The notes beneath the pieces were generated by a model, which ran no database searches, had not been told where the DNA came from, and was given only the letters and a program-made list of their open reading frames with translations. A stretch of DNA of 64,000 nt from Podocnemis expansa (taxonomy: Eukaryota; Chordata; Testudines; Podocnemididae). This document shows, piece by piece, positions 43,776 through 56,300 of this stretch. The position numbers and the translations under genes were made by a program. The stretch's first letter is position 1. Every line of letters begins with the position of its first letter. The stretch is from the NCBI GenBank assembly GCA_007922195.1, contig ML682029.1:1696713-1760712 (forward strand), read 5' to 3'.

Positions 43776-45027
43776 CAGGGGTGTCACTGACGCCAGGCAC
43801 ATGGGGCATGTGCCCCGAATCCTGGCACCAGTGTGCTGGGTCTGGCAGGGCCCGCCTCTCACGGTCTCTGGCCTGATTGGGCCAGAGAGCCGGGGCCCAG
43901 CCACTCGTGGCCATGGCAGCCCCGTCCTTTGCCGGGGATCCAGGGCTCAATCGCCAGCGGCCGCAGAGACCACTCCTGGCCCTGTCCCCAGCCAGGGCCC
44001 GGCTGCCCACGGCTGCGGCAGCCCCATCCTTGGCAGGGGATCCTGGGCCTGGCCGCCCGCATCAGTGGCAGCCCCATCCCCCTGTGGAGGCCACTCCTGG
44101 CCCTGTCCGCAGCCAGGAATCCCGGGCCCAGCTGTCTGTGGTGGCTGCAGCCCCATCCCTAGCCGTGGATCCGGGACTCAGCTGGCCGTGGCGGCCCCAT
44201 CCCTGGCTGGGGATCTGGGGCTCAGTGGCCCGCCAGGGGTGTCGCTGGTGCTGGGCACCCTGGGGCACGTGCCCCAGGTCCCAATGCCGGTGCCCCAGAT
44301 CTCCAGCCCAATCGGGCTGGGGATCCAGGGCCCGATCCCCGGCCAGCTGCAGTGGTAGCGGCCCCGTCCCTGGCTGGGGATCTGGGGCCCGGCTGGCCAC
44401 CCGGCAGGCCCCCCCCCCCCCAGCCAGGGATAGGGCCAGGGGGAGGCCACGCCACCGCGGGCAGCTAGGCTGCGGCGGGGCCAGGCCAGAAGCAGCCGCT
44501 GGAGACCGGGCCTGTGCCTGTGGCCGTGGGCAGCCAGGCCCCTGATCTCTGGCCCGGGACGCGGCTGCCAGTGACAAGGCCTCAGATCCCCAGCCGGGGA
44601 TCCAGGGCCCAGCTGGCCGCCTATGGCAGCCCTGTCCCCCACCGGGGATCTGGGGCCTGGTGGCCGCGGCGGCCCCATCCCCAACCGGGGATTGGGGGCT
44701 TGGCTGGCTGCGGGCATGGACCCGGCCTCCAGCGGCCGCTTCTGACCAGGCCATGCCATGGCCTAGCTGCCCACGGTGGCGTGCCCCCCCCCCCCGCCAG
44801 GGGGCAAGGCCTTCTGGTGGGGGCGGGGGCTTGGCCCATGCCCCAGGTCCTTCCCCGCCCCAGCACCACCTCTGCCGCCCGCAGCTGCGGAACCCGCTCC
44901 TGGCCCCATCCCTGGCCGAGTATTCGGGGCTCAGCCACTTACAGCCGTTCCCGGCCCCATCTGCGGCCAGGGGGCATGGCCTCCTGGCAGGTGCCCTGGG
45001 TGCTTTCCCGGGACACCGATGCCCCTG
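43776..45027. mobile_element. hAT-like element with GC-rich minisatellite core
   Basis: The left end is CAGGGGTGTCACTG and the right end reversed is CAGGGGCATCGGTG. The flanks GCTAGCTG (43768-43775) and GCTAGCCA (45028-45035) agree at 6 of 8. The core is a degenerate tandem of about 45-75 bp built on 'cagccccatccctggccggggatctggggcc'. Open frames up to 339 codons on both strands are artefacts of the array. Confidence 0.68.
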
Positions 45028-45099
45028 GCTAGCCAACTGTTGGACTTGCAGCTGGCTCACTTCCAAAGTGCTGCATACCATCTACTTCCTCCCCCTGGT

Positions 45100-45667
45100 G
45101 TCCCACCCCCGTACAAAATGGTGGGACCTACTACCACCAGCAGAGGGCGAGGACCCCCGGTGGGCCAGTCTGTATGCCACCTTAACCTCACGGCCCACTG
45201 AAGACATCAGTTGCCAGCTTCTCCATGGAGCTGTGAGCATGGGCATGTACCTGGCGTGGTTCACCCCTCACCCTGACACTGGCCCCTTCTACAGCGTGAG
45301 GGAGACCCTGGTGCATGTTTGCCTCGAATGTGCCGCAGGTTGCAGCCCCTTTTCCAGCTCCTCCAGAACCTCTTATTGAGGTTCTGGCTGCACTTATGGA
45401 CTCCCTATCTGTGGGCCCACAAAGCTGTGGAACCTCCTCCTGGCCCTCACAAAAGTGGCCGTCTATAAGACCAGGGAGAGGAGATTGGCAGAGGGAGGTC
45501 TCTGTGATGGTGGGACCTATTTCTGGTCCCTTGTTCAATCACATCTCAGGGCAGAGTTCCTCTGGGCGGCATCCACCGGCTCCCTTGACACCTTCCGGGA
45601 GCCGTGGGTGCTGTCTGAGGTTTTCTACTTAGTGTCCCCTTCTGAGTCCTTCATTTTAAACCTATGA
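45100..45667 (+). pseudogene. Tx1-like LINE, C-terminal ORF2 fragment (frameshifted)
   Basis: One frame gives GMYLAWFTPHPDTGPFYSVR then ETLVHVCLECA. After a shift near 45345 it continues LQPLFQLLQNLLLRFWLHLW, and after another, AVYKTRERRLAEGGLCDGGT then HLRAEFLWAASTGSLDTFRE to a stop at 45667. This order (zinc-knuckle-like VRETL..V..EC, then LQPLF..L, KTRERRL, AEFLWAASTGSLD) is the ORF2 C-terminus of Tx1/L1-type LINEs seen in sauropsids. The 5' part is missing or displaced. Confidence 0.65.
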
Positions 45668-45941
45668 CCTTCACACACCTGTCCCTGTTTTTTCATTAGT
45701 TGTCCCAACTACTTAGTTGGGCTGGCTCTAGTGCTTCCTCCCCTTAGGCTGGGGGAGGGATTTTAGTAGTGAGCGGGCATGCGCCCGCCTAGATCCTGGT
45801 ATACAATAGGAGCACCCTCCTGTAGCCTTCAGGCTTGACTCTGTCACAGTATTTTACACACTTTAAAAGAGCAATTCTGAAACTGTAATAATTTGACCCA
45901 TCTTGGTATTTAATGTCCGCTAGGCCTTGCAAGATGCAGAT

Positions 45942-46150
45942 CAGTGGTTCCCAACATTTTTTTTGCTGTGGCACACCTTAATACCTTTAATTATTTTGAG
46001 GCACACCACCATACAGTCTCCAAATTAACTTATGAATATTCATGAGACAATCCAGAAGTCTTCAAGTAGTTTTTCAAAAAATTCCTTGGTACACCTGCTC
46101 AGCCCTGACGGCACACCTGAGTGCCACAGGACACTGGTTGGGAAACACTG
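45942..46150. mobile_element. hAT MITE ('CAGTGGTTCCCAA ... GTGGCACACC' family)
   Basis: The ends are CAGTGGTTCCCAAC and GTTGGGAAACACTG. The duplication ATGCAGAT/ATGTAGAT (7 of 8) lies at 45934-45941 and 46151-46158. Confidence 0.9.
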
Positions 46151-46158
46151 ATGTAGAT

Positions 46159-48468
46159 TTCCCTCCATGCAGTCATCTCATTTGAGGAGTTTATGGTTCT
46201 GTGAACTTGCCGAGAGGCCAAATGCTTCCATCATTTACACTAATGCAAAACCTGCTATTCTAGTGATGTTGCACAAATATAACTAAACTTGACCTGCCTG
46301 TTACTGTATACTGCTCAGTGTGACACCTTCCCACCCCAACTGGCACATTCTCACCATTGAATTGCATTCCTCCACCACCATCACCCAGCAGGACATCTCT
46401 GATCCCATCATAAAACTGGGATTATTCCTTCTGCTCCATAACATAGCTCCAAAAAGAGAGGGCAAAATTCTGTCCTGTTGGCATCCCAAGGAACGCCAAA
46501 GCTCAGACAAGAGTTTGGATGATTTATGAGGAAGGTGTACATAATCAGTTTATAGAAGAGGCAAAAATATTTGAGGAAAAATGATGCAATCTGATAAAGG
46601 AGCCTGGACTGCTTGCTGTTGAACTAATGATATTACCAGATGCAAAATTCCTTCTGAAAATCTAAAGAAAATTGTGCATCCAGGCCCTAGAACATAGTTT
46701 GCTTTGCCAGCACCCCTCCAAGACTTAATGTGTCCATTATTTTCTGCTTTTATTAAGGAACTCTGCCAGTTAGAGCTGGGTAAATAATGCTTTCCATGAG
46801 TGTAGCCTCTCTCTGCAAATTGCCAACCAGAAGTTAACTTTTTAAAAATATTAACTGTTTGGTCTGTATTAAATCTGGGTGTGGTAGATTATTCATGAAC
46901 ATATTACAATTAAGACTGGTTAGCTGAATTTCATGTGGCCTGTATTGCTAACTGATTCCCCTGTAGCTCAGCTGGTATGGGTCCACATAGCTCTTGAAAC
47001 AGAAGGAAGCAAGGTCTATCTTTACTGTTGTTAAATTAGGAATGGCCATGGTCTCACTTTCCTGTTATGCTGTTTGTTCTCGCTGACTGTCGTAGCACAT
47101 GGGACGGGAGGAGAAAATTTGCTCTTAAAAAATGGAGGAGAGAGAAAATGACCAAAAAGCAAAAGCAGCTATGGTGCTGGCTGTTATGCAGGTTCTGAGG
47201 TGACATCTCGTGAATCTGAGAGTTAGCTAGCAAATTGAAAAGCTTCTCACTGTGTCTCAGGCCTGAAGGGGAAGGCTTCAAAAACCAGCAGGACAACATG
47301 CCTACCAGACAACTCCTAGGCTTCTCACTGAGTCTGGGGCCCAAAAACTGATCATTGCTGCTCATTCAGGCCTGTATGTTAAATGAAAGCTTCTCCAATT
47401 AACCTCAGGTAGAGTGGCTTAACTCAGAAACTAGAGTGCCAAGTAATTTCAGCTGATCTATAGAGACCAGCTTTCACATCTCTAGGCCCTCACAGTCTCC
47501 TGTTCTGCCTGATCTCCTGAGGGCTGTGCAGAACTTTGAAGGACCAGCTGGCTCACTGCTGTGCTCTTCTTCCACAAGTGAGTTCAGTAAATGCCCTAAG
47601 GGAGAGAATTAGCTCCTTTGTTATTGGGGTACAGGATGTGATGTGACTTCCATGCACTTTGAAACTACTTAACAAAAAGTTTGGACATTTTACTTGGATT
47701 AAAAAATCTCAGTTACAATACTGAGGACTTTTTTAAAAAGCCAGGAGCTTGGCAGAGAGAGAGAACCTACACTGTTGCTCTCTTACTAATGACTTTAGGA
47801 AAATAACTTCCCTATATGCAAGTTACTGTATAACTACCTAATGCAGGATTTCTTGCAACTTCCTTTTAAATGGCTGGTGCCTATCAGAGACAAATACTGG
47901 ACTAGACAGATGACTAGTCCAGTCTTGTGTAGCTATATTCCTATGTAAATCCAGTCTTCTAACTCATCTTTAACAGACTGAGCATTGCTTCTACAAGACA
48001 GATTTCAGCTCTGGTTTAAATATGAAAAGAATCAGTGATCTTAATTTCTGCATGTGGAGGCTTAGGACTCCTCATGGGAGCTAGTGAAATGCAGACATTA
48101 AAACTCTGGCCAACAAATGTGTCTGAAAAGTTGCTATTAATTTCTTTTGTTTGGGAAGCATTACATAAAGCTGTACAGTATACAGTCAAAGATAAAGGAT
48201 TCTTATCTACCATTCCTACAAAGCAATGAGTCACATTTCCTTGTTTTTCCTCCTGTGGCAGTTTGAGCTCATTGCTGCCTTTGCCACGAGCTAGCCAGTA
48301 GGGGAGACGATTCCTTAGTTCAAATGATTGACCTGATACTGGTGCAGTTTCAGGCCTGGTCTAGAACCTGAAATGCAGGTCAGTTTAGCTCTGTCACTGC
48401 ATCACTTGTAGCACAAATATATCCTTAGTCACCATGAATAACTAGACTGCAGATGGTTTTATTCGTTC
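46159..48468. other. intergenic, one old CR1 tail
   Basis: At about 47735-47945, taactacctaatgcaggatt, gcctatcagagacaaatact and ggactagacagatgac look like the worn 3' end of an old CR1. Elsewhere in this stretch nothing was recognised. Confidence 0.45.
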
Positions 48469-48510
48469 TGTTATTCCAATAAGTAAACCAACATGGCTAC
48501 CCCTTTGGAA
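48469..48510 (-). repeat. short interspersed family head fragment
   Basis: taagtaaaccaacatggcta, cccctttggaac is the family head in reverse. Confidence 0.55.
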
Positions 48511-48644
48511 CTTGTCCGATAAGTAGGAGTCAGAGCTTGCTAGAAATCTTATTCCCCTCAGAGTCAGTTTCTAAAAAACAAACACCTCCCTCTCCCCAAT
48601 TAATAAAGTCTGTCCTGCTTAAGAATAATTTTCTTAGGTGTAAA

Positions 48645-49115
48645 TTTCCAAAGGGGCAGCCGTGTCAGTCTTGTTCATTGTTTCCCAACAGGTGTGCCCT
48701 GGTTGCTGGGTGTGCCCTCAGGCCTGAGCTGGTGTGCCACAGAATTGTTTGAAAACAACTTGAAGAGGTCTTATTTGGTCCATGAATATTCATGAGTTCA
48801 TTTGGCGACTATATATATGGTGGTGTGCTTCAAAATAATTAAAGGTACTTAGGTGTGCCATGGGAGAGACAAGGTTGGGAACCACTGGTCTAGTTCAGCA
48901 AAACAAACGAGGAGTCCTGTGGCACTTAAAGACTAACAAATTTATTTATTGCATGAGCTTTCGTGGGAGAAAATCTCACTTTGTCCGACACTTCAAAGAT
49001 GGGGAAACTTCTTTAAGGTGTTTCACGAAGTGGGACTTTCTCCCTCAAAAGCTCATGTGATAAATACATTTGTTAGTCTTTAAGTGCCACAGGACTCCTT
49101 GCTTGTTTTTCTTAG
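48645..49115. repeat. short interspersed family, fold-back copy split by a hAT MITE
   Basis: The head ttccaaaggggcagccgtgt, cagtcttgttc is cut by the insertion at 48676-48887. It then continues tctagttcagcaaaac, ggagtcctgtggcacttaaa, gactaacaaatttatttatt. After about 49015 it returns in reverse: gggactttctccctcaaaag, ctcatgtgataaatacattt, gttagtctttaagtgccaca, ggactcc. Confidence 0.85.
48676..48887. mobile_element. hAT MITE ('CAGTGGTTCCCAA ... GTGGCACACC' family), nested
   Basis: The ends are CATTGTTTCCCAAC and GGTTGGGAACCACTG. The duplication GTCTTGTT/GTCTAGTT (7 of 8) is part of the host family's conserved head. Confidence 0.87.
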
Positions 49116-50712
49116 GTGTAGCTACTGCTTAAATGTTAGACTCGTGCAAATGAACGGGACTCTGTGCTTTAGGAGCTCTGAAGTTCTGAGGAGTTGGTGT
49201 CCAGCAGTTAAAAATGTTGTGTCCTAGCTGCCAACATATTTGTAACAGTATTAACAGTATTTCCTCCTTTCTGCTATCTTTTGCTTAGCAGTTGTCATGC
49301 ACAGTTTACTGTTCTCCAAGTGAGTAAGATCATCATTTCCTGTAGGAAGTCCTCTGTCAAAAGCATGCTGTTAAAAATATATTGGCCTCTCACCTGCATG
49401 CCCTTGGGTCCTGTGCGTTAGGGTGTACAGGAAGATGGTTATACAGTGTAGTGTGAGTATGAGTGGAGGCTGCGTATTGGCACAAAGGCATTTAAGCATA
49501 CTTGGCAGTAGAAAGTTGTGTGTCCCAAGCATGTCCCCCTTCTTTACTCTTATTTCTATTCAAGTTTTCTAAAATTCAAGTATTTTCTATCATACATTTT
49601 TCATAGAAAAGCTAAATTTCAGGCCTAAACTGTGCTATTGTCTGTAAAGGGGACCTGTGAAGGATTTTTAAAAACTGGGCTTGCACCCTTTGTTGCTCCT
49701 TGATGATGGATCAAAAAAGCCTTATGGGTTGTATGTGTTTACATTTTTTCCTGTTTTTGTGTGTTAGAAATGTAAGGTTTTTAGTTCTTTTGTTTTATTG
49801 GAGGCCCTCTGGGATGTTCGTGAGCACTAACTCCGTAATCAAAGGGTTGGCAAATACATTGAATCTTTTTATTGAAAGCTTTTTTTTTATCTGAAAGGTT
49901 AACTAGACATTGAAATAGCTATTTAGCTTATTTTTTGAATCCATTTATACTTTTGGCTGTGCAACATCATATGGCAACAAATTCCATACATTTACTGTGT
50001 TGTGTAAAGAAGTACTCTCCTACATGTTTAAAGCTGCTGCCTACTGATTCCATTGGATGACCCCCAGTTTGTGTGGTCTGTGAAGGGGTATGTGAAGCAG
50101 TAAATAATACTTCCTTGTTCACTTTCTCCAGAAAAATCAGTTTTCTAGATCTCTATAGTATCCTCCCCCCCCCCCTTATTCTTGCTGGAGAAGAGATAAG
50201 TATAATCTATCATACAGTATCATATTCAGATGTCTATACCAGATGGGAAAAAAATTCTTTCCCCATACACAATTTAGATTGAAATTGCACAGAATAAAAA
50301 TGAAGGAAAGGAAACTGTAAATGTCACACAGTGAGCTAGGCTTCAGTGACCACCCAAGGAAGGAAGCATGGTTGCATAATGTCAGTGGATTAAAACTGAT
50401 GAAGGTTTGATGAAGGTAGAGCAGAATTGCCCTTAGTGTACTTGTGGAAACTTAGGAATGGTCATTTAAGAAAGAACGATGTAAGAAAAAAAAAAAGCAT
50501 GCACCAAATACGTTCTGGGATATATTGGAAGTAAGACATGTAGGAGAAAGTAAAAGGTTAAAATAGGAAAAATGAGTAGAAGTTGAACTTCACAATTTGT
50601 TTCATGTCCGTACCTTCAGTTCAGGCTCACTGTACACCTAGACACTTTTACTCACTTTCTCCTATCTTAACCTTTTACTTTCTCCTACAAGACATAAGAA
50701 GTAATTCCTCCA
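49116..50712. other. intergenic, nothing recognised
   Basis: A C-run at about 50165-50175 and general AT-rich sequence. No exon, RNA gene or confident repeat. Confidence 0.5.
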
Positions 50713-51234
50713 TTCTGCTCTGCACTGATTAGGCCTCCACTGGAGTATAGTGTCCAGATTTGGGCACCTTATTTCAGGAAAGATGTGGACAAATTGGAGA
50801 AAGTCCAGAGCAACAAGAATAACTGAAGATCTCGAACCTTTGACTTAAGGGAAGATTGAAAGAGTTGGATTTGTTTACTTTGGAAGAGAGGAGACTGAAA
50901 GGACACGATAAAAGTACTTAAAAGGTTCCTATTAGAAGGAGGGAGAAAAATTGTTCTCATTAACCACTGATGATAGGACAAGAAACAATGGGCATAAATT
51001 ACAGCAAGAGTGGTTCATGTTGGACATTAGAATAATTCCTCTCTGTCAGGTTAATTAACCACTGCAATAAGTTGCCTAGGCATGTTGTGGAATCTCCATC
51101 CTTGGAAGTTTTTAAAAGCAGGTTAGACAAACACCTTTCCAAGATGGTTTAAGGTGGTACTTGGCTCTTCGATGAGTACAGGAGACTGGACTCAATGACC
51201 TCTCATGGTTCCTTCCAGATTCTGTGATTCTAGA
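50713..51234 (+). mobile_element. CR1 LINE 3' part
   Basis: tgcactgattaggcctccac, tggagtatagtgtccagatt, aggaaagatgtggacaaatt ... gactggactcaatgacctct and a tail attctgtgattctag. The same subfamily as 34281-34797. Confidence 0.88.
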
Positions 51235-52799
51235 GTTACAGAAACACATCTTTCAAAAGTCTATAAATCAGTTCACACATAAACACACCCCTGACACACA
51301 CCCCTGGAAGTGTAACAATATTGATGTTTAAAAACAAATGTTATTTAATAAATACATAAATAAAAATCTCAGGACCTTCCTCCCCCAACATTGCATTGCT
51401 CATTCCTCTCCTTTTTACTGCAACCTATTTTTTCTTACCCATTACCTATTTTTGTTGTAAGCTCTTTGTGAATTGGCCCTTGCTTTTATTGTGTAGGAAA
51501 CTTGGCTGCCTATTAATACTATATAAATAATAATGAGTGGACTTAGAGATTTCCCTGTATATATGTTGCTGAAACAACCATCTTGCCAGGTGGCTGATTG
51601 ATAATGCTGAGATGAGTATAATCACTTTGTTTCCATATACCCTGTCTGTCGGCAGAAAAAAGTAATTAGTTATTAACAGATTCTGTTTTGACAAATAACT
51701 GTAGTGCAAAAGAGGCAGGCTCCTTAACTGCCAGATTTAGCCTTGACTGATTTTGGTAATTATATCCCATGGCACTACAAAATAACAGGTGAAACCATTG
51801 CCACCCAGACTATTGTTTAGTACCCCAGAGACCCAGTTGTGGACCAAGACCCTATTTGGCTAGTTGCTATATAAGTGTAAAACACAAAAAGATGGTTCTT
51901 GCTTCAGACTAAGTGGTTTGTTTCAGATTTTCACAAAGCTTTTTTTCCCCTGATCCATCTGCTGCCTGGCAAGCTCTCACAACTGTGACTCCTCCCCTTG
52001 TGCCTTTCATATCACCTAAAAGCCAGCACAGTTCAACCCTCTTGGCCGTTCTGAAATGCCTGCTGAAGGGATGCAGTGGCTGACACAAACAGGAACCTAA
52101 ATAAGCCCAAGTCTACGTTTGGGGGCTTTTCAGCAGGAGTTGATAGCTGGTTAAGCAAGGAAAGTAAAATTCCTTGCATAACTGGCAGCGACTTTCTAAG
52201 CTGCCAGTACACATCAAGGAAAAGCCAACCAAAAATTGCTTGTAGTCGGCTTTCCCCTTCGCCCCTGACCCCCAGGACTTCCAGGGTCAACTTCCAGGAG
52301 CGGCATAGTGAATTCATACTCACCGCGATCCAATCCTGGAAGGGTGAACTGACAGCGATGAAATTGCCAGCATCAATATAGACATAGCCTCAGACACACT
52401 AGGGCTGCCAAGAGAGGCTATCATCCCTGAATCTGAAATCCACTTAAAAAAAAAAAAAAAACAAAAAAACAACACAACACACCAAACCAGAAGGAACTGT
52501 CCTTCACCCATATCTGTCCTAACTTTGGCTATAGGCCTCTTTCACCTTGGGGCTTCACAAACCACCTGTGGTCCATGCTCAAGATGCACTACCTCGCTAG
52601 CGTACTCTCACCCTCTAAGGAGAGATGGACTGTAAAAAAGGATAATGTAATTTTGGGCAGCATGCCCAGAGGCATCATCATATCAGAGAAAGAGAATGCT
52701 GAAAACTCCCTCTGGAGTGATGTAGAACATCCCTCCCTCTGGCACAGCTCCACCCAGAACAATGCAATCAGTTCCGGACATTTCTTTACCAGAAAGATA
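51235..52799. other. intergenic, little recognised
   Basis: An A/AC-rich tract at about 52445-52485. 51235-52440 and 52490-52800 hold nothing I could identify. Confidence 0.45.
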
Positions 52800-53335
52800 T
52801 TGACAACTTGGAGAGAGATGAGAGAAATAAAAAATAATTAGTGGTCTGCAGTAGTGGTTCTCAACCTTTTGTAGGTTGTGCAGCACTTGGTAGCACATTG
52901 TGACTCTGTAGGACACACTAGCCCACTCCCTGCAGGCCAAATCCCACCATCTCCCGAACTCTCCGTGACACATTCACTGCTGTGTGACAACACAGTAATG
53001 TGTCCCGACACAGTGGTTGAGAATCACTGGTCTGGAGGAACTGAATTATGTGGAAAATTTAAGAACTAAGTTGGTAGATCTTGGTGAATCAGCACAAACT
53101 GAGCAAGGAAACATAATTTGCAAATATTTGAAGGGTGTAATTATCTAGGGTGGTCTAAGGAGGACCAAAGAATTAAATTCAAAAGAGGGAATATTCAGAC
53201 TAAGATCAGGAAAAATTTCCTGACAGTGAGCACTATCAAGCTATTACCTCCTCATTATTTGCAACTCTGTGGAAACTGGTGTGGAATCCATTTTATGATG
53301 TTAGGTATGTAGAGGTGCTAAAGCTGACTGTGGTA
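52800..53335 (+). mobile_element. old CR1 3' fragment split by a hAT MITE
   Basis: agagaaataaaaaataatta and gtggtctgcag are interrupted, and the sequence resumes gtctggaggaactgaattat, gtggaaaatttaagaact ... aggaaaaatttcctgacagt. These are worn versions of the CR1 3' region. Confidence 0.6.
52852..53029. mobile_element. hAT MITE ('CAGTGGTTCTCAACC' family), nested
   Basis: The ends are TAGTGGTTCTCAACC and GGTTGAGAATCACTG, with the duplication GTCTGCAG/GTCTGGAG (7 of 8) at 52844-52851 and 53030-53037. Confidence 0.88.
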
Positions 53336-56300
53336 GAAAAGATCTCCAAGCAAAGGAACAGTTTCTGTCTAATCTATCTACCTAGACCTTGTGGCATCAG
53401 AAACTGATTCAAAGGCTACTCCAGAATCACACACTCCCATTGACCTATCAACCATCTCTCTGAAGTAACAAGAAACAGCCCACCCCTTTAGGAGCCATGC
53501 AAAGCTACTTCACTAGTGCATTGCAGTGGGAGCACTGTTGCAAAAACCTAAAGAGAAGTTGTAAGAATGTTTTCCCTCTCTTAAAGCAAGAGAAGGAAAA
53601 GGTTAGGTAACACTTTGAGCAATTTTGGATATGTATATTACAGAAGACTTATTCACTTCTTGTTGTAATTCTTGTTCATTTGTTTGTGGCATATTTACTA
53701 TAATATATCATGTTTTTTTCCCCATCTAGATCTCTAAGATAGACATTTTGGGTTTTGTCGGTTTTTTTAACATGTTATCAATTTTCTTTCCATAATGCAC
53801 AAGAGTGTGCGAGTCTAGTCGCGGTGCACTACCTAAAAGTGGTTAAAAATGAAGCCAGCTGAGCAGTGCCATAAGGCATTTGTATTACATGTAAGACAAC
53901 AGATGGGACATTTTGTAGAAAATGGATTTACAGCATGCCACCATGAATGTTCCTTCCACTGCACTGCTCTGTGCAGCCCACTTGTTTCCAACACACCAAA
54001 GATCAACCCCCATTGTAACAGACACTTTGCTGTCATCCCATCTGTTCTCCTAAGATAAGCAGTGTCAAGCTTGGTCAGCGTATGCCTGGGAATACTTACG
54101 GTTCTGTCTGCAGTAGATGGTTTTTGTTTAGACATCTCCCTCCGTTGCAGTTCCACTGGGGGACTGATGGCATAGCACACTAGTCTAGAAAACATAGTCC
54201 TGAAAATGTCAATATTTGCTAGTGTCACCAAGTAGCGCTCCTGCCATTGCTACCACCAAACGAATTGCAGTGGTAATAGTGTGATGATGGGAAATTTCCA
54301 CCCCCACCTCCCCTCTAAAATCTAATGCAAAGAAGGCTTTAGTGTGTGTGGTGTTGGTGATCTAGCAGGTGGACAGTGATTCCCCTTGACTCATCACCAC
54401 TAAATCTATATAACCCAGGGCACTGGTGCTATTCTGTTGCTGTTTGTTTGTATCGTAGCATCTAGGAGCGCTGGTCGGGGACTAGGGTCTCATTGTGTAA
54501 CATGCTGTTTAAACACAGAACCAAGAGACAGGCCCTGCCCCCAATGAGCTTACAATCAAAGTAGATGATGAGATAACAGCTGGATACAAATGAACTGATG
54601 GGAGACCATGAAACCACAGGACATTGTTGGTCAGTATGATATACAGTCGTTTCAGCACAACAGCCCCACCATCAATTTTTTGTGGGCCTCTGGGAAAAGG
54701 ACACTCTTGAGGGTTTTGAAGGAGAGTTACTATTTAGATTTTAAGATGTGTGTAAGGAGCCTTTCCTAAGTATGAGAGACAGTAAAGAAGAACACACGAA
54801 GGTGCATGTTTGGAAATTTAGCAAGTGGGTGAGGGAAGCTGGCATCATGGATCGGCTGGATGTGGGAGACACCCTTCTGATCCTACCTGTTGGATGAGAT
54901 TTACCACCAAATCCCTGCCCATTTCTGATCATTAAAATTCCATGGCAGTTTCTGTCAGAGTATAAGTGCTCAACTCTTCTCTGTCCTAACCAAATTCATA
55001 CATAGGGCATGGATACCAATTCACTGCATAGCTGACCTGGCTATTACTCAGGTGTTGTCCCTAACTCAGAGCCTATCCACAAGCCACATGTGAAAACAAG
55101 ACACCCACTTTTGTGGGGTCAACTGAGGCTAGCTGGCCCCTCCGGACCAACTTTAGTGGGGTCAACCCAGGCTAGCTGGCCCATCCGGACTACACACAAA
55201 CCCCAAACGCTGCTTATACTCAGCCTTGCCATTTGCTGTGTGGATGTAGGGTTGTCAAGGCTTTTTCCCCGCTCTGGCACTCTGAGTGCAGAAGGTGGGG
55301 GCCCGCAACAGGCCAGAAAAGCCACTGGCCTTAAAGCCTGCTCTTAAAAGTCTCCAAGGCCTCCAATTCCTGGCCTTGGAGTGGTATCGCTGCCACCACC
55401 CAAATGCAAAAAAACCTCTTGAGACCCAGGAAGGCGCACTTGGGAATTCCTCCCTGTGAGGCACTTGCAATCCTCTTTATTCCTCTCTCAGGAAAGTGAC
55501 TGAACTCCAGCTGCAATATGAGCTGGAACTGGAACAGGGTTCCCTCTAGTAGCTGCCTGTGCAGTCTAAGGCACGTGCACACAAACCTCTTGCCTTTTAG
55601 GACACAGAACCAGAACTTACTTAAAAGGTAAACTCTTTAATCAAAAAGAACAGATAATAAACAGAGAGTTGCTTCTCTGGGAATTAACTTGGGTAGTTAC
55701 AGGGTAGTGGGGGGTACATGTGTTCAGCACAGAGAAATCCAAAAAACAAGCCAAAAACAAAGAAAATACCCCGACCACGTCTAGGTACATATTCCCTGTT
55801 CTACTCACGCCTGGTCAGTACCAAACTTAACTTATCTCTGGTAAGGATGTTGCCAGATTCTTCCTCAGGCCCCTCTGGCCTCCTCCTGATCCTCCCAGGA
55901 GCTCTGCTGCATCCAGACAGGACCAGGCCCGGCTGCTGTTACAATTCAAAAACCTGGGCTTCGTTCCTATTGGCTGTCCTGGGACTCACTGACCAGAGTG
56001 TTAACCCCTTCCTCCCCAAGGGTTATTACAAGGGTAATTAACTCAGGTGCGGCTAATCCTTTGGTGCCTTCCAGAAATTCCCCCTTAGCAATGTTTTCTT
56101 GCTATCTACCTCATCCTTTTTGCTACACCAAAAGTCATTGGGTCAACATTTAAACTGAACATTGGATGCAGCCTGCACAACTGGGAACATTTCTCTTGTG
56201 CTTCCAGACCCCTTAAACAGGGGAGGTAGCATTTGGGAAATTATTCTGCCAGCTAGCCAGGGGCTGCCACCCAGATTTCAGTGAACCATAAAACAACAGA

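Noticed and set aside
43801..45081. Open frames up to 339 codons at 43.8-45.1 kb
   Set aside because: They lie in a GC-rich tandem array, occur in nearly all frames and strands, and repeat the array period. No coding signal.
46960..46985. tRNA-like A box (tgtagctcagctggta)
   Set aside because: No B box (GGTTCGAATCC-like) follows at tRNA distance and no acceptor stem can be formed; a chance or remnant match.
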